Shown: positions 54,395 through 63,281, numbered from the stretch's first letter. The stretch: DNA of 64,000 nt from Pseudolabrys taiwanensis (GCF_003367395.1 NZ_CP031417.1:62001-126000); one strand, 5' to 3'. The notes: generated by a model from the sequence alone, not told the origin. Numbers and translations are program-made.

Positions 54395-54560
54395 GTCGTC
54401 CCGGGCGACTGAGCGTTTGCGAAGGAGACCCGGGACCCATACGCCGCAGCCTATCGATAGCGCACGGCGTATGGGGCCCCGCTTTCGCAAGTCGGCTATA
54501 GCCGAGTTGCGCGTCGTGATGGCAGACATCGGGTAAACCCGATGTGTGCGGGGACGACAG
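54395..54560. repeat. Composite intergenic repeat, family B copy 2
   Basis: GTCGTCCCGGGCGACTGAGC on the left and GTGCGGGGACGACAG on the right, with GACCCGGGACCCATACGCCG and CGGCGTATGGGGCCCCGC inside. It starts 7 bp after the glycosyltransferase stop. Confidence 0.8.
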
Positions 54561-54604
54561 AAGGTGGGGTTCGCACCGAGCCCGCCTTGCGCTATCCTTC
54601 GCGC

Positions 54605-55597
54605 ATGTCCGCCATCACACCGACGACGCTCCCGAACGTCACCGACATCGAAGCGGCGGCGAGCCGCATCCACGGCGTGGCCGTGCGCACGCCGCTCATC
54701 ACCGCGCCTGTGCTCGACGAGCGCCTCGGCGCCCGTGTCTTCTTGAAGGCCGAGACGCTGCAGCGCACCGGCTCGTTCAAGTTCCGCGGTGCCTACAACA
54801 AGATTTCCTCGATTGCGCCCGAGAAGCGCGCCGCCGGCGTGGTGGCCTTTTCGTCGGGCAATCACGCGCAAGGCGTCGCGGCGGCGGCGCGTCTCATGGG
54901 CATGCCGGCGGTGATCGTGATGCCGCGCGACGCGCCCACGGCCAAGCGTGAGCGCACCAAGGCGCTCGGCGCCGAGGTCGTGCTTTACGATCGCACCGGT
55001 GAAGACCGCGCCGCGATCGCGCGCAAGATCATGGACGAGCGCGGCGCGACCTTGGTGCCGCCCTACGACGACCCGCTGATCATTGCCGGGCAGGGCACCA
55101 TCGGCCGCGAGATCGTCGAAGATCTTACGCGCCTCGACATTACGCCCGATATCGTCGTGATCGGCGCATCGGGTGGCGGTTTGGCTGCCGGCACGTCGCT
55201 TGGCGTCAAGGCGCGCTTTCCTGAGACGGCACTCTATACAGTCGAGCCGGAAGGGTTCGACGACACGTTGCGTTCGTTCAAGAGCGGCAAGCGCGAGAGC
55301 AATCCGAACCTCTCGGGTTCGATTTGCGATGCGCTGATGAGCGCGACGCCGGGCGAACTGACGTTTCCGATCACGCGCACCTTGATCGGGAAGGGGTTGA
55401 CCGCGAGCGATGTGGAAGTCGGGCGCGCCGTGCGCTTCGCTTTCGAGGAGTTGAAGCTGGTGGTGGAGCCGGGCGGCGCCATCGGCCTGGCCGCGCTGCT
55501 CGCCGGCAAGCTCGACGTGAAGGGCAAGACGGTCGTCGCGATCCTGTCCGGCGGCAATGTCGATGCGAGTTTGTTCGCGCAGCTGATCGCGGCATAG
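54605..55597 (+). CDS. Threonine/serine ammonia-lyase, PLP-dependent
   Basis: Fold type II PLP enzyme of 330 residues that deaminates threonine to 2-oxobutyrate or serine to pyruvate. The cofactor lysine is Lys59 in GSFKFRGAYNK; the phosphate-binding glycine loop is GASGGGLAAG and the C-terminal PLP contact is LSGGNVD. It lacks the C-terminal ACT domain of biosynthetic IlvA, so it is of the catabolic or serine-racemase/dehydratase-like type. The ATG at 54605 is the first in the conserved region. A family A palindrome begins 13 bp after the stop. Confidence 0.9.
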   Translation: MSAITPTTLPNVTDIEAAASRIHGVAVRTPLITAPVLDERLGARVFLKAETLQRTGSFKFRGAYNKISSIAPEKRAAGVVAFSSGNHAQGVAAAARLMGMPAVIVMPRDAPTAKRERTKALGAEVVLYDRTGEDRAAIARKIMDERGATLVPPYDDPLIIAGQGTIGREIVEDLTRLDITPDIVVIGASGGGLAAGTSLGVKARFPETALYTVEPEGFDDTLRSFKSGKRESNPNLSGSICDALMSATPGELTFPITRTLIGKGLTASDVEVGRAVRFAFEELKLVVEPGGAIGLAALLAGKLDVKGKTVVAILSGGNVDASLFAQLIAA

Positions 55598-55610
55598 CGC
55601 GTCCGGCAAG

Positions 55611-55714
55611 CAAAGGCGCGTTCTTCACGCGCCGTGCCCACGGCCGATGTCCCGCACATCCCGCACTCAAGAGGTGCGCACGGCGCGCGCGTTGCGCGCC
55701 TTTGCGCACCCTAC
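55611..55714. repeat. Long imperfect palindrome, family A copy 3
   Basis: It begins GCAAAGGCGCG and ends GCGCGCCTTTGCGCACCCTAC. The outer GTAGGGTG of the left end seen in the other copies is missing. It starts 13 bp after the dehydratase stop and ends 20 bp before the convergent Ala/Glu-rich gene stop. Confidence 0.75.
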
Positions 55715-55733
55715 AGGCCGCGCGAAACCTGCG

Positions 55734-57068
55734 TCAGGTGAACAGTGCGAGGCGTTCTTCTTCGCTCAGCGCTTTGATGTCGGCGAGCGGATCGACCGGC
55801 GGCGGCACGGCGCGCGCGCGACGGCCAGGCGTGGGGCTCTCGCTCCTGGCGGTGGAGAAATCCTCGCCGGCAAAAGGCTGCGGCGGCGGAATGCTGCCGG
55901 CCTTGATCACCGTCGCTTCCGGTACCGGCGCATCGGGCGCGGTTGCGACCTCGGCGGCGGCCAAGGTTTCGACCAGCGCTGAAATCGCCAGACCCGGCGG
56001 CGGCGAGGGCGCGGCGTCTACCGTCGCTTCATCGGAGGCAGCCTCGCCGGCGGCTTCGTTGCCCCACGCGACTTCCGGCATCGCGGTGTCTTCGTCGAAC
56101 GCCGCTGGCGCCTCCGCCTCGGGAAGCGTCTCGTCGGCGGTTTCGCTGGCCGGCATAAACTCCAGCGGCGCCAGCAGCGCCTCCGGCTCGGACATCGTGT
56201 CCGTCTCGGGCGCGGGCTCTTCGCTTACAGGCGCCTCAGCGGCCTCGGGCTCAGCCGCAATCGCCGGCTCGGGCGCGACGTCGAATGAGGCCTGCGCCGC
56301 AAGGTCGAACGCGGGCTCAAGCGTCGCAGCAGGCTCGGCTTCGGCCTCGACGTCTGCCGCCACTGCCATCTCGGTGGGCGCTTCGGCTTCCGTCTCAGCT
56401 TCGGCTTGATTCTCGGCCTCAGCCTCAGCCTCAGCCTCAGCCTCAGCCTCAGCCTCAGCCTCAGCCTCAGCCTCAGCCTCAGCCTCAGCCTCAGCCTCAG
56501 CCTCAGCAGGAACGTCTGCCGCAAGGTCAGCTTCAACCGGTGTCGCCGTGTCGATGTCGGCCTCGGGCGCGATGTCTTCGGCGCTCTCGGTCTCGAATAT
56601 CTCCGGCTCGTCCGCTGGCGCCAGCAGCGCGGCTTCTGCCGCGGCAACCGGTTCGTCCACAGGCGCTGCGGCCTGCTCCGCCGGCTCTTCCTGCGGCGGT
56701 GCCGGCGGCGTGGCGAGCGTATCGATACGCTGCTGCACGCCTTCGATCAGCTCGGCGAGCTTGGCCACTTGCGCGGTCAGCGTGCCGAGATCGATGTCCG
56801 CCTGCGCCGCGCGGATGGCTTCCAGCATGCCGCGCACGTCGTCGATCGGGTTCTCGGCCGGCGGCGCGTCGACTTGCGCCCGCACCAGGCCCTCCAGACG
56901 CTGCACCGACGACAGCAGCGTGGCGCTGTCCTCATTGCGGCTGCGCCGCGCATGTTCGGCGAGAAAGGCACGGCCGCGCGCGCTCTCCGAGAGCGCCGCT
57001 AAAAACGCCTGATACTCGTCTTCGCTCGGCGCGTCAGGCGCCGCCAGCGCTAAGGGGTCGTTGGCCAT
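55734..57068 (-). CDS. Ala/Glu-rich low-complexity protein with (AE)n tract
   Basis: Acidic protein of 444 residues, not assigned. The N-terminal 120 residues look folded and helical (SEDEYQAFLAALSESARGRA, FLAEHARRSRNEDSATLL, then coiled-coil-like LAELIEGVQQRIDTLATP). The next 300 are disordered and rich in Ala, Glu, Pro and Val, with a 15-unit AE dipeptide run. The C-terminal end has LADIKALSEEERLALFT. The N-terminal block resembles small rhizobial proteins of unknown function. The ATG at 57068 has AAGGA 6 bp upstream; a second ATG lies two codons before. No membrane segment. Confidence 0.75.
   Translation of the reverse strand: MANDPLALAAPDAPSEDEYQAFLAALSESARGRAFLAEHARRSRNEDSATLLSSVQRLEGLVRAQVDAPPAENPIDDVRGMLEAIRAAQADIDLGTLTAQVAKLAELIEGVQQRIDTLATPPAPPQEEPAEQAAAPVDEPVAAAEAALLAPADEPEIFETESAEDIAPEADIDTATPVEADLAADVPAEAEAEAEAEAEAEAEAEAEAEAEAEAEAEAENQAEAETEAEAPTEMAVAADVEAEAEPAATLEPAFDLAAQASFDVAPEPAIAAEPEAAEAPVSEEPAPETDTMSEPEALLAPLEFMPASETADETLPEAEAPAAFDEDTAMPEVAWGNEAAGEAASDEATVDAAPSPPPGLAISALVETLAAAEVATAPDAPVPEATVIKAGSIPPPQPFAGEDFSTARSESPTPGRRARAVPPPVDPLADIKALSEEERLALFT
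56416..56505. repeat. Tandem repeat, 15 perfect copies of GCCTCA
   Basis: Uninterrupted 6-bp unit over 90 bp within the Ala/Glu-rich gene; on the coding strand it encodes alternating Glu and Ala. Unit changes keep the reading frame, so length can vary without loss of the protein. Confidence 0.95.
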
Positions 57069-57132
57069 GTGCATTCCTTAGTCGCGCAGTTTATCAATCA
57101 TGCAGTGCGATTCGGCCAGCGAGCCATCCCCG

Positions 57133-58281
57133 ATGTTTTTCGGCTTCGCGTCCCGCCTGGCGGGTCTCTATGCCGCTATTTTCGCGATGAACGGCGTCCA
57201 TCTGCCGTTCTTCCCGCTGTGGCTGAAGGCCAAGGACCTGGGCGCCGGCGAGATCGGCATGGTGCTGGCGGTGCCAATGATCGTTCGGTTGCTGGCGGTG
57301 CCGGCGGCGACGCGCCTTGTGGACCGGCGCGGTTCGCTCCGTGAGGCCATCGTCATCGCCACCCTTCTGAGCGTCGCCGGTTATGTCGTGCTGGCGTCTG
57401 CCTCAGGCTTGGTTGGCATCGTTTTGGCGTTCGCGGCGGCGTCGCTGGTCTTCACGCCGATCATGCCGCTGGTCGAGGCTTATGCCTTGAAGGGCCTGAC
57501 GGCGCGTGGCCGCGCCTATGGGCCGGTGCGGCTGTGGGGATCGGCCGCCTTCGTGCTGGGCTCGTTGATCGCTGGGATCGCCGCCGACGTCATCGCTGCG
57601 CGGCATCTGATCTGGCTGATCGTCTTAGGCACTGCGCTCATCGCGTTGAGTGCGGCGAGGTTGGAGCCGCTCGGGACGGAGCCGCCGCATCTGCGGGACG
57701 GCGCGCCCGCGCCGACTCTGCTGCGCAGCCGCGCCTTCATCGCCATCGTCATGGCCGCGAGTCTCGTGCAAGCGAGCCATGCCACCTATTACGGTTTCTC
57801 GGTATTGGCTTGGCGGACGCAGGGCTACGACGGCATGACCATCGCGGCGTTGTGGGGCTTGGGCGTTGCCGCCGAGATCGTGCTGTTCGCGTTGCAAGGA
57901 CGGCTGCCCGCATTTCTCACGCCGGCGATGCTGCTGATGCTCGGCGCGGCCGGCGGCGCGCTGCGCTGGACCGCCATGGCCTTCGATCCGCCGGCAATCG
58001 TGCTGCCGCTGCTGCAACTGCTGCACGCGGCGACTTTCGGCGCCAGCCATCTCGGCGCGCAGATGTTTCTGTTGCGCGCGGTGCCGGCGCGGCAAGGCGC
58101 GACGGCGCAAGGTTATCTCGCGGTGACGATGGGCTTGGTGATGGCCGCGACCACGGCGCTGTCGGGCCTGCTTTATGCGGCCTACGGCGCGGCGAGTTAC
58201 GCCGCGATGGCGCTAGCGGCGATAGCTGGCGGCGTTTGCGCGCTCATAGCGAACCGGCCGCGGCAGATAGCGACGATCTGA
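57133..58281 (+). CDS. MFS transporter (HcaT/NupG-like MFS_1-like group)
   Basis: Inner-membrane major facilitator of 382 residues with about twelve helices. The opening GLYAAIFAMNGVHLPFFPLWL and the loop between helices 2 and 3 (TRLVDRRGSLREA) are like those of the phenylpropionate (HcaT) transporter group. Substrate not known. The ATG at 57133 gives the family start. Its last 69 bp overlap, tail to tail, the end of the convergent ClpP-like gene. It is divergent from the Ala/Glu-rich gene by 64 bp. Confidence 0.88.
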   Translation: MFFGFASRLAGLYAAIFAMNGVHLPFFPLWLKAKDLGAGEIGMVLAVPMIVRLLAVPAATRLVDRRGSLREAIVIATLLSVAGYVVLASASGLVGIVLAFAAASLVFTPIMPLVEAYALKGLTARGRAYGPVRLWGSAAFVLGSLIAGIAADVIAARHLIWLIVLGTALIALSAARLEPLGTEPPHLRDGAPAPTLLRSRAFIAIVMAASLVQASHATYYGFSVLAWRTQGYDGMTIAALWGLGVAAEIVLFALQGRLPAFLTPAMLLMLGAAGGALRWTAMAFDPPAIVLPLLQLLHAATFGASHLGAQMFLLRAVPARQGATAQGYLAVTMGLVMAATTALSGLLYAAYGAASYAAMALAAIAGGVCALIANRPRQIATI

Positions 58282-58737
58282 GGAGGCCTGCTCCTGTCGC
58301 GTGCTGCGCGAGCAGCTCGGCACGATGCCGGAGAGGGCGCGGCCTTCCAGATAGATCATCTTACGCGACAGACCGCCGTTGCGGTTGATCCACTTGCGCA
58401 CCGAACTCGGATAGATGCGCCACAAAGCTTGCGTGCCCATCGGGCTGGTGACCGGGCGGCCGTCCTGGTCGGGCATCCAGGCCGCATGGAAACCGAAGCG
58501 GGCGCGCTCAGTGGCGCAGATGCGATCGCGGGGGATGACGCCGAGGAGCAACGTGCAGGCGGAGAGGCAGTTGCCGTCGACGACCACGTTCTCGCCGCTC
58601 GAGCGCAGAAGCGCGTAAGCCTGCAAGTATTGGCCGATCTGTCCGCCCCGGTCTTCGGCGATGCGCATGGTCGCGTTCGCCGGAACCAGTCCGGCTACGA
58701 CGAGTGCCGCGGAAAGCAACAACCCCCGAATTCGCAT
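58213..58737 (-). CDS. Exported ClpP/crotonase-like hypothetical protein
   Basis: Secreted or periplasmic protein of 174 residues. A signal peptide (hydrophobic 5-18, cleavage near ANA-TM) leads to a domain with VVVDGNCLSACTLLLGV, reminiscent of the nucleophile loop of ClpP-like predicted periplasmic proteins (COG3904 type), followed by ARFGFHAAW and a helical end. A serine in LSAC would be the nucleophile; this is analogy, not proof. Its start is ATG 58737 with GGGATGGGG upstream. The 3' end overlaps the MFS gene by 69 bp in the opposite orientation. Confidence 0.7.
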   Translation of the reverse strand: MRIRGLLLSAALVVAGLVPANATMRIAEDRGGQIGQYLQAYALLRSSGENVVVDGNCLSACTLLLGVIPRDRICATERARFGFHAAWMPDQDGRPVTSPMGTQALWRIYPSSVRKWINRNGGLSRKMIYLEGRALSGIVPSCSRSTRQEQASSDRRYLPRPVRYERANAASYRR

Positions 58738-58924
58738 GACCCCATCCCCGTTGGGTCCGCCACAGCAGCGGAGCGATTGTGCCGCAAGTCTAAACCCATT
58801 GCGGGCCAAACGGGAAGCTTTGGTTAACTAATTTTCGGCGGACAATTTACCAGCCGAATCAGCGCCTTGGTTCATGCGCCCGGTTTTCGGACAGCACATG
58901 CCCAGCGAAGCGGCGGTAACACTA

Positions 58925-59101
58925 TCAGGGGTCGCGATGTTCTGAGTCGGACGGCGTCAGTTCGGCCGCCGCGCGGGTGCATTCGTCGGCCAATGCGCCG
59001 AGCTGGCGAGCGTCTTCCTCGCTCCAACTTTGTTCGGCGATATGACGGTACAGACGGGCATGCGCCAGCAACCGTTCGGCGACTTTAGACGGCTCTGGCA
59101 C
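58925..59101 (-). CDS. Small hypothetical protein, 58 residues
   Basis: Acidic helical protein starting at a GTG (59101) with GGGG upstream: KVAERLLAHARLYRHIAEQS, then DARQLGALADECTRAAAEL. Short helical proteins of this pattern (repeated Ala, Arg and Glu) are common in Bradyrhizobium-like genomes and unassigned. The frame continues upstream without family-like content. A single cysteine is present. No function is suggested. Confidence 0.5.
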   Translation of the reverse strand: MPEPSKVAERLLAHARLYRHIAEQSWSEEDARQLGALADECTRAAAELTPSDSEHRDP

Positions 59102-59193
59102 GATAGCCCCACCACGCGTTTGACCGGCACGACATAAATATGTCGTCAACCGTTCCGCGCAGCATTGATCGGCATCAATCGGTCGGTCGGCCG

Positions 59194-60189
59194 TCAGCCC
59201 CAGAGGGCTGGGGTGGACGGACAGACCAAGCTGTCGCGATAGATCAACCTGTCCGGCCGGTCTCTGGCGAGCAGCAACGGCCCATCGAGATCGACGAACC
59301 GCGCCGACTGCGCGAGCAGCACCGCCGGCGCCATGGCCAGCGATGTCGCGACCATGCAACCGGCCATGATGGTCAGTCCGAGCCGCGACGCCTCGCTGGC
59401 CATCGCCAGCGCTTCGGTGAGGCCGCCGGTCTTATCGAGTTTGATGTTGACCGCATCGTATTTGCCGATCAGCGCGGCAAGTGACGAACGATCATGCGCG
59501 CTTTCATCGGCGCAGACCGGGATCGGGCGTGTGATGCGGCCGAGCGCCGCATCACGGCCGTCAGGCAGCGGCTGCTCGACCAGCACGACACCGGCATTGG
59601 CGCAGGCCTCGAGGTTGGCGGCGAGGTTGTCTTCGGTCCAACCTTCGTTCGCATCGACGATCAACATGGCGTTCGGTGCCGCCGTGCGCACCGCGCTGAT
59701 GCGGGCGGCGTCGCCGTCGCCGCCGAGCTTGATCTTCAGCAGCGCGCGCTGCGCCGCCTTGGCGGCGGCTTGCGCCATCGTCTCCGGCGTGCCGAGCGAG
59801 ATCGTAAAAGCCGTGGTCAGAGGTCGCGGCGCCGGCAGCCCGGCGAGCTCATGCACCGCGCGGCCGGCGCGCTTGGCTTCGAGATCCCAGAAGGCGCAGT
59901 CGAGCGCGTTGCGCGCGGCTCCGGGCGGCATGGCCTCCTGCAAAGCGGCGCGGCTAAGGCCGGCCGCGAGGCGCGGCCGCATGGCCTCGATTTGCGCCGT
60001 CACATTGTCGGTGCTCTCGCCGTAGCGGGCATATGGCACGCATTCGCCGCGGCCGCGTGCCTTGCCCTCGCCAAGTTCCACGACCACAACGACCGCTTCG
60101 GTCTTGGCGCCGCGGCTGATGGTGAAGGCGCCGGCGATCGGCCAGCGCTCGACGGTGACTTTGAGGCTCGTGGCGTTGGGGATATCCAT
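59194..60189 (-). CDS. Enolase-superfamily dipeptide epimerase (DgcA/AEE type)
   Basis: Enzyme of 331 residues racemising a substituted amino acid, such as the Glu of L-Ala-D-Glu or of N-acetyl-Glu. The catalytic Lys of KIKLGG and of NIKLDKTGG, and the metal ligands Asp (VDANEGW), Glu (VEQPL) and Asp (CADES), are all in place. The N-terminal capping domain begins with LKVTVERWPIAGAFTISRG. The ATG at 60189 begins the domain; the frame continues upstream for 13 codons. It could recycle murein peptides or act on N-acyl amino acids. Divergent from mlaE. Confidence 0.88.
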   Translation of the reverse strand: MDIPNATSLKVTVERWPIAGAFTISRGAKTEAVVVVVELGEGKARGRGECVPYARYGESTDNVTAQIEAMRPRLAAGLSRAALQEAMPPGAARNALDCAFWDLEAKRAGRAVHELAGLPAPRPLTTAFTISLGTPETMAQAAAKAAQRALLKIKLGGDGDAARISAVRTAAPNAMLIVDANEGWTEDNLAANLEACANAGVVLVEQPLPDGRDAALGRITRPIPVCADESAHDRSSLAALIGKYDAVNIKLDKTGGLTEALAMASEASRLGLTIMAGCMVATSLAMAPAVLLAQSARFVDLDGPLLLARDRPDRLIYRDSLVCPSTPALWG

Positions 60190-60253
60190 GGCTGTCAAAC
60201 CCTCGACAGGTTCGCGTGGGTAGGTCAAGTATGGCCGGCGTCAGCCGCGCCAT

Positions 60254-61414
60254 ATGCGCGATTCTTCGCCTCGGAGCGGAACGGTGAACGGCAAGAGCTT
60301 GCTCGAAGGAACAGCCGACGGCGACCAGATCCGGCTTGCCGGTACTGGCGCCTGGACGAGCGCGAATGCGCGCCAGCTGGAAAGCCTGATCGACGCGTCC
60401 GTGCGCCGCTACGCCGCCGCGAAAGCCGTAGCGATCGACATGGCGCAGGTCGATCGGCTCGACACCTTCGGCGCCTGGCTCCTGGAGCGGCTCGTGCGCG
60501 CCTTTTCCGCGCGCGGGGCCCAGACGCAGGTGGTCGGCCTGAAGGAAGACTACCGCGCGCTGATGGACGAGCTGCACACGGTGAAGCTCGCCGAGGCGCA
60601 CCGCAAGCCCAATCCGATCATCCAGGCGCTCGCCTCCATCGGCGTCAGCATCGCCGGTGTCGGCCAGTCGCTGATGGCGATGGTCAACATGCTGGGCGCG
60701 CTGGCGGTCGCGTTCCTGCGCGTCATCGTCAATCCGCGCCGGCTGCGGCTGACCTCGACCGTGCATCAGCTCGACAATGTCGGCTGGCGCGCGGTGCCGA
60801 TCATGCTGCTCATCACCTTCCTGGTCGGCTGCATCATCGCCCAGCAGGGCGTGTTCCATTTCCGCAAGTTCGGCGCCGATATCTATGTCGTCGACATGGT
60901 GGGCATCCTCACGTTGCGCGAACTCGGCGTGCTCATCGTCTGCATCATGGTCGCCGGCCGCTCCGGCAGCGCCTATACGGCCGAACTCGGCGCCATGAAG
61001 ATGCGCGAGGAGATCGACGCGCTGCGCACGATGGGGCTCGATCCGATCGAGGTGCTGGTGCTGCCGCGCATCATCGCGCTCATCATCGGCGTGCCGATCC
61101 TGACTTTTCTCGGCTCGATGGCCGCCCTCTACGGCGGCGGCCTCGTGTGCTGGCTCTACGGCGGCATCGATCCGGAAATCTATCTGCAACGCCTCAAGGA
61201 GGCGATCGACCTCAAGACTTTCCAGGTCGGCATGATCAAGGCGCCTTTCATGGCCCTGGTGATCGGTACGGTCTCCTGCGTCGAAGGCCTGTCGGTCAAG
61301 GGCAGCGCCGAGTCGCTCGGCTTGCAGACCACCGCCTCGGTGGTGGAGTCGATCTTCCTGGTGATCGTGCTCGACGGCCTGTTCGCCATCTTCTTCGCCT
61401 CGATCGGGATGTAG
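60254..61414 (+). CDS. mlaE: MlaE-type permease with N-terminal STAS domain
   Basis: Inner-membrane permease of the Mla retrograde phospholipid (or related lipid) ABC transporter, 386 residues. An N-terminal STAS-like domain (about 15-110, with VDRLDTFGAWLLERL), which is a separate MlaB protein in E. coli, is fused to the MlaE domain (about 145-386, with RSGSAYTAELGAMKMREEIDAL, the family core, in two parts). A GTG at 60284 with GGAGCGG upstream could be the true start, giving MNGKSLLEG. MlaF follows after 4 bp, so the genes form an operon mlaE-mlaF-mlaD-lipoprotein. Confidence 0.93.
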   Translation: MRDSSPRSGTVNGKSLLEGTADGDQIRLAGTGAWTSANARQLESLIDASVRRYAAAKAVAIDMAQVDRLDTFGAWLLERLVRAFSARGAQTQVVGLKEDYRALMDELHTVKLAEAHRKPNPIIQALASIGVSIAGVGQSLMAMVNMLGALAVAFLRVIVNPRRLRLTSTVHQLDNVGWRAVPIMLLITFLVGCIIAQQGVFHFRKFGADIYVVDMVGILTLRELGVLIVCIMVAGRSGSAYTAELGAMKMREEIDALRTMGLDPIEVLVLPRIIALIIGVPILTFLGSMAALYGGGLVCWLYGGIDPEIYLQRLKEAIDLKTFQVGMIKAPFMALVIGTVSCVEGLSVKGSAESLGLQTTASVVESIFLVIVLDGLFAIFFASIGM

Positions 61415-61418
61415 GGCG

Positions 61419-62285
61419 ATGGCGCAAGAAAACGGTCAAGAAAACGGTCAGGCAAACGGTCAAGCGAACGTCCAAGCCAACGGCAAGGCGAGGGAAGTCA
61501 TCATCGAAGTGCGCGACGTCGTCGTCGGCTTCGGCGATCGCGTCGTGCTCAATCACCTCGACCTCGATGTCTACCGCGGTGAGATCCTCGGCTTCGTCGG
61601 CGGCTCGGGCGCGGGCAAGTCCGTGCTGATGCGCACGATCGTCGGCCTGCTGCCCAAGCGCAGCGGCCAGATCAAGGTGCTCGGCGTCGACATGACCTCC
61701 GGCCCGGAAGCGGCGCGTCACGCGGTCGAACGCCGCTGGGGCGTGCTGTTTCAGCAGGGCGCGCTGTTCTCCTCCCTTACCGTGAAGGAGAACATCCAGT
61801 TCCCGATGCGCGAATATCTCAAGCTGCCGCAGCGGCTGATGGACGAAATGGCGGTGGCCAAGCTCGAGATGGTCGGCCTCGATGCCACGGCGATGGACAA
61901 GTTCCCCTCGGAGCTGTCCGGCGGCATGACCAAGCGCGTGTCGCTGGCGCGCTCCCTCGCGCTGGATCCCGATATCGTCTTTCTCGACGAACCGACCTCC
62001 GGCCTCGATCCGATCGGCGCCGGCGACTTCGACAGCCTGATCGCGACCTTGCAGAAAACCCTGGGACTGACCGTGTTCATGGTCACGCACGACCTCGACA
62101 GCCTGCACACGGTGTGCGACCGCATCGCGGTCCTGGTCGACGGCAAGGTGGCCGTCGCCGGCACCATGGAGACCATGCTGGCCTCGACGCATCCCTGGCT
62201 GCGCGCCTATTTCCACGGCAAGCGTTCGCGGGGAGCCCAAGGGCTTGATAGTAAAGCAGATGCCGCCCCGATTCCGACACCATAG
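61419..62285 (+). CDS. mlaF: Mla-system ATPase
   Basis: Cytoplasmic ATPase of the lipid transporter, 288 residues: Walker A GGSGAGKS (61-68), ABC signature LSGGMTKRV, Walker B DIVFLDEP and switch His in MVTHD. The first 21 residues are a low-complexity Gln-Asn-Gly-rich tail encoded by a 12-bp tandem repeat and are not part of the normal fold. It starts 4 bp after mlaE, with TAGGGCG before the ATG. It pairs with the permease upstream and with the MlaD-like protein downstream. Confidence 0.95.
   Translation: MAQENGQENGQANGQANVQANGKAREVIIEVRDVVVGFGDRVVLNHLDLDVYRGEILGFVGGSGAGKSVLMRTIVGLLPKRSGQIKVLGVDMTSGPEAARHAVERRWGVLFQQGALFSSLTVKENIQFPMREYLKLPQRLMDEMAVAKLEMVGLDATAMDKFPSELSGGMTKRVSLARSLALDPDIVFLDEPTSGLDPIGAGDFDSLIATLQKTLGLTVFMVTHDLDSLHTVCDRIAVLVDGKVAVAGTMETMLASTHPWLRAYFHGKRSRGAQGLDSKADAAPIPTP
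61425..61484 (+). repeat. Five 12-bp tandem units at the mlaF 5' end
   Basis: Units CAAGAAAACGGT, CAAGAAAACGGT, CAGGCAAACGGT, CAAGCGAACGTC and CAAGCCAACGGC encode QENG, QENG, QANG, QANV and QANG. The first two are identical, the others diverged, as after expansion and drift. Confidence 0.85.
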
Positions 62286-62339
62286 AATGCGAGCGCAAGG
62301 CCGCGCGCAGCGGACTGGCGAGAACTGACGGAGCCGACG

Positions 62340-63203
62340 ATGGAGACCCGAGCGAACTATGTGGTGATCGGTCTGTTCACCCTGGCCGTCATCGCCGGCG
62401 TGTTCGGCTTCGTCTATTGGTTTCAGAACATCGGCGGCACCGGCGAGCGTTCGCTCTACCGCGTGGCGTTCGAGGGCTCGGTGTCGGGCCTGCGCACGGG
62501 CGGTTCCGTGCTGTTCAACGGCATCCGCGTCGGTGAGGTGACCGGCCTGCAGCTCAATCCGCAGAAACCGAGTCAGGTGCTCGCGACCATCGCGGTGGAT
62601 CGCTCCGTTGCCATCCGTCCGGACACGCAGATCGGCATGGAGTTCCAGGGGCTGACCGGCATCGCCGCGCTGTCGCTGAAGGGCGGCGATCCGTCGAAGC
62701 CGGCGCTGGTCGGCAGCAAGGACAATCCGCCGCTGCTCACGGCGCCGCCGAATGCGACCTCCGACGTGACGCAGGCAGCGCGTGACGTGCTGACCAAGGT
62801 CAACGAATTCATCACCGAGAACCAGAAGGCGTTCAAGAGCGCGATCGATCACCTCGATACGTTCAGCGCGGCGCTGGCGCGCAACTCGGACAAGATCGAC
62901 CACATCACGTCCGGCCTGCAGGCTTTGACCGGTGGCCCGGACGGCAAGGGCGGCGACATCAACGAGGCGGCGCGCTCGATCAAGAAGCTTGCCGACAATC
63001 TCGATCAGCGCACCGCCGAGATCACGGTCGGCATCAACCGGCTGTCGGCGGCGGGGACCAAGCAGATCGATCAACTTTCGTCGAACGCGCAGCGCACGCT
63101 GTCGACCATCAACCGAGCCGTCGACAACCTCGACCGTAACCCGAGCCGGCTGATCTGGGGCGGCGGAAGTTCCAACCTGCCCGAATATAACGGCCGACGC
63201 TAA
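62340..63203 (+). CDS. mlaD: MlaD-family lipid-binding protein (MCE domain)
   Basis: Substrate-binding protein of the Mla transporter, anchored to the inner membrane by an N-terminal helix (about 8-28), 287 residues. The MCE domain (about 40-120) has GSVSGLRTGGSVLFNGIRVGEV and ends with GLTGIAALSLKGG. A long helical tail (about 150-280) would form the periplasmic bundle, as in PqiB/MCE relatives, longer than in E. coli MlaD (183 residues). It is 54 bp downstream of mlaF. A hairpin with a T run follows its stop, before the lipoprotein gene. Confidence 0.93.
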   Translation: METRANYVVIGLFTLAVIAGVFGFVYWFQNIGGTGERSLYRVAFEGSVSGLRTGGSVLFNGIRVGEVTGLQLNPQKPSQVLATIAVDRSVAIRPDTQIGMEFQGLTGIAALSLKGGDPSKPALVGSKDNPPLLTAPPNATSDVTQAARDVLTKVNEFITENQKAFKSAIDHLDTFSAALARNSDKIDHITSGLQALTGGPDGKGGDINEAARSIKKLADNLDQRTAEITVGINRLSAAGTKQIDQLSSNAQRTLSTINRAVDNLDRNPSRLIWGGGSSNLPEYNGRR

Positions 63204-63262
63204 GCCCACGGGCCGGCGCGCGGTTCAGGCGTCGGGGCAATGTGGCTAAAAATGTCACAGCC

Positions 63263-63281
63263 GGCCGCGATCGGCCTTTTT
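63263..63281 (+). terminator. Possible intrinsic terminator after mlaD
   Basis: Short stem GGCCG/CGGCC with loop CGAT, then five T. It lies 60 bp past the mlaD stop; it may attenuate reading into the lipoprotein gene rather than end the operon. Confidence 0.6.

Noticed and set aside
56416..56505. Possible CRISPR-like array
   Set aside because: The unit is 6 bp with no spacers; it is a coding microsatellite.
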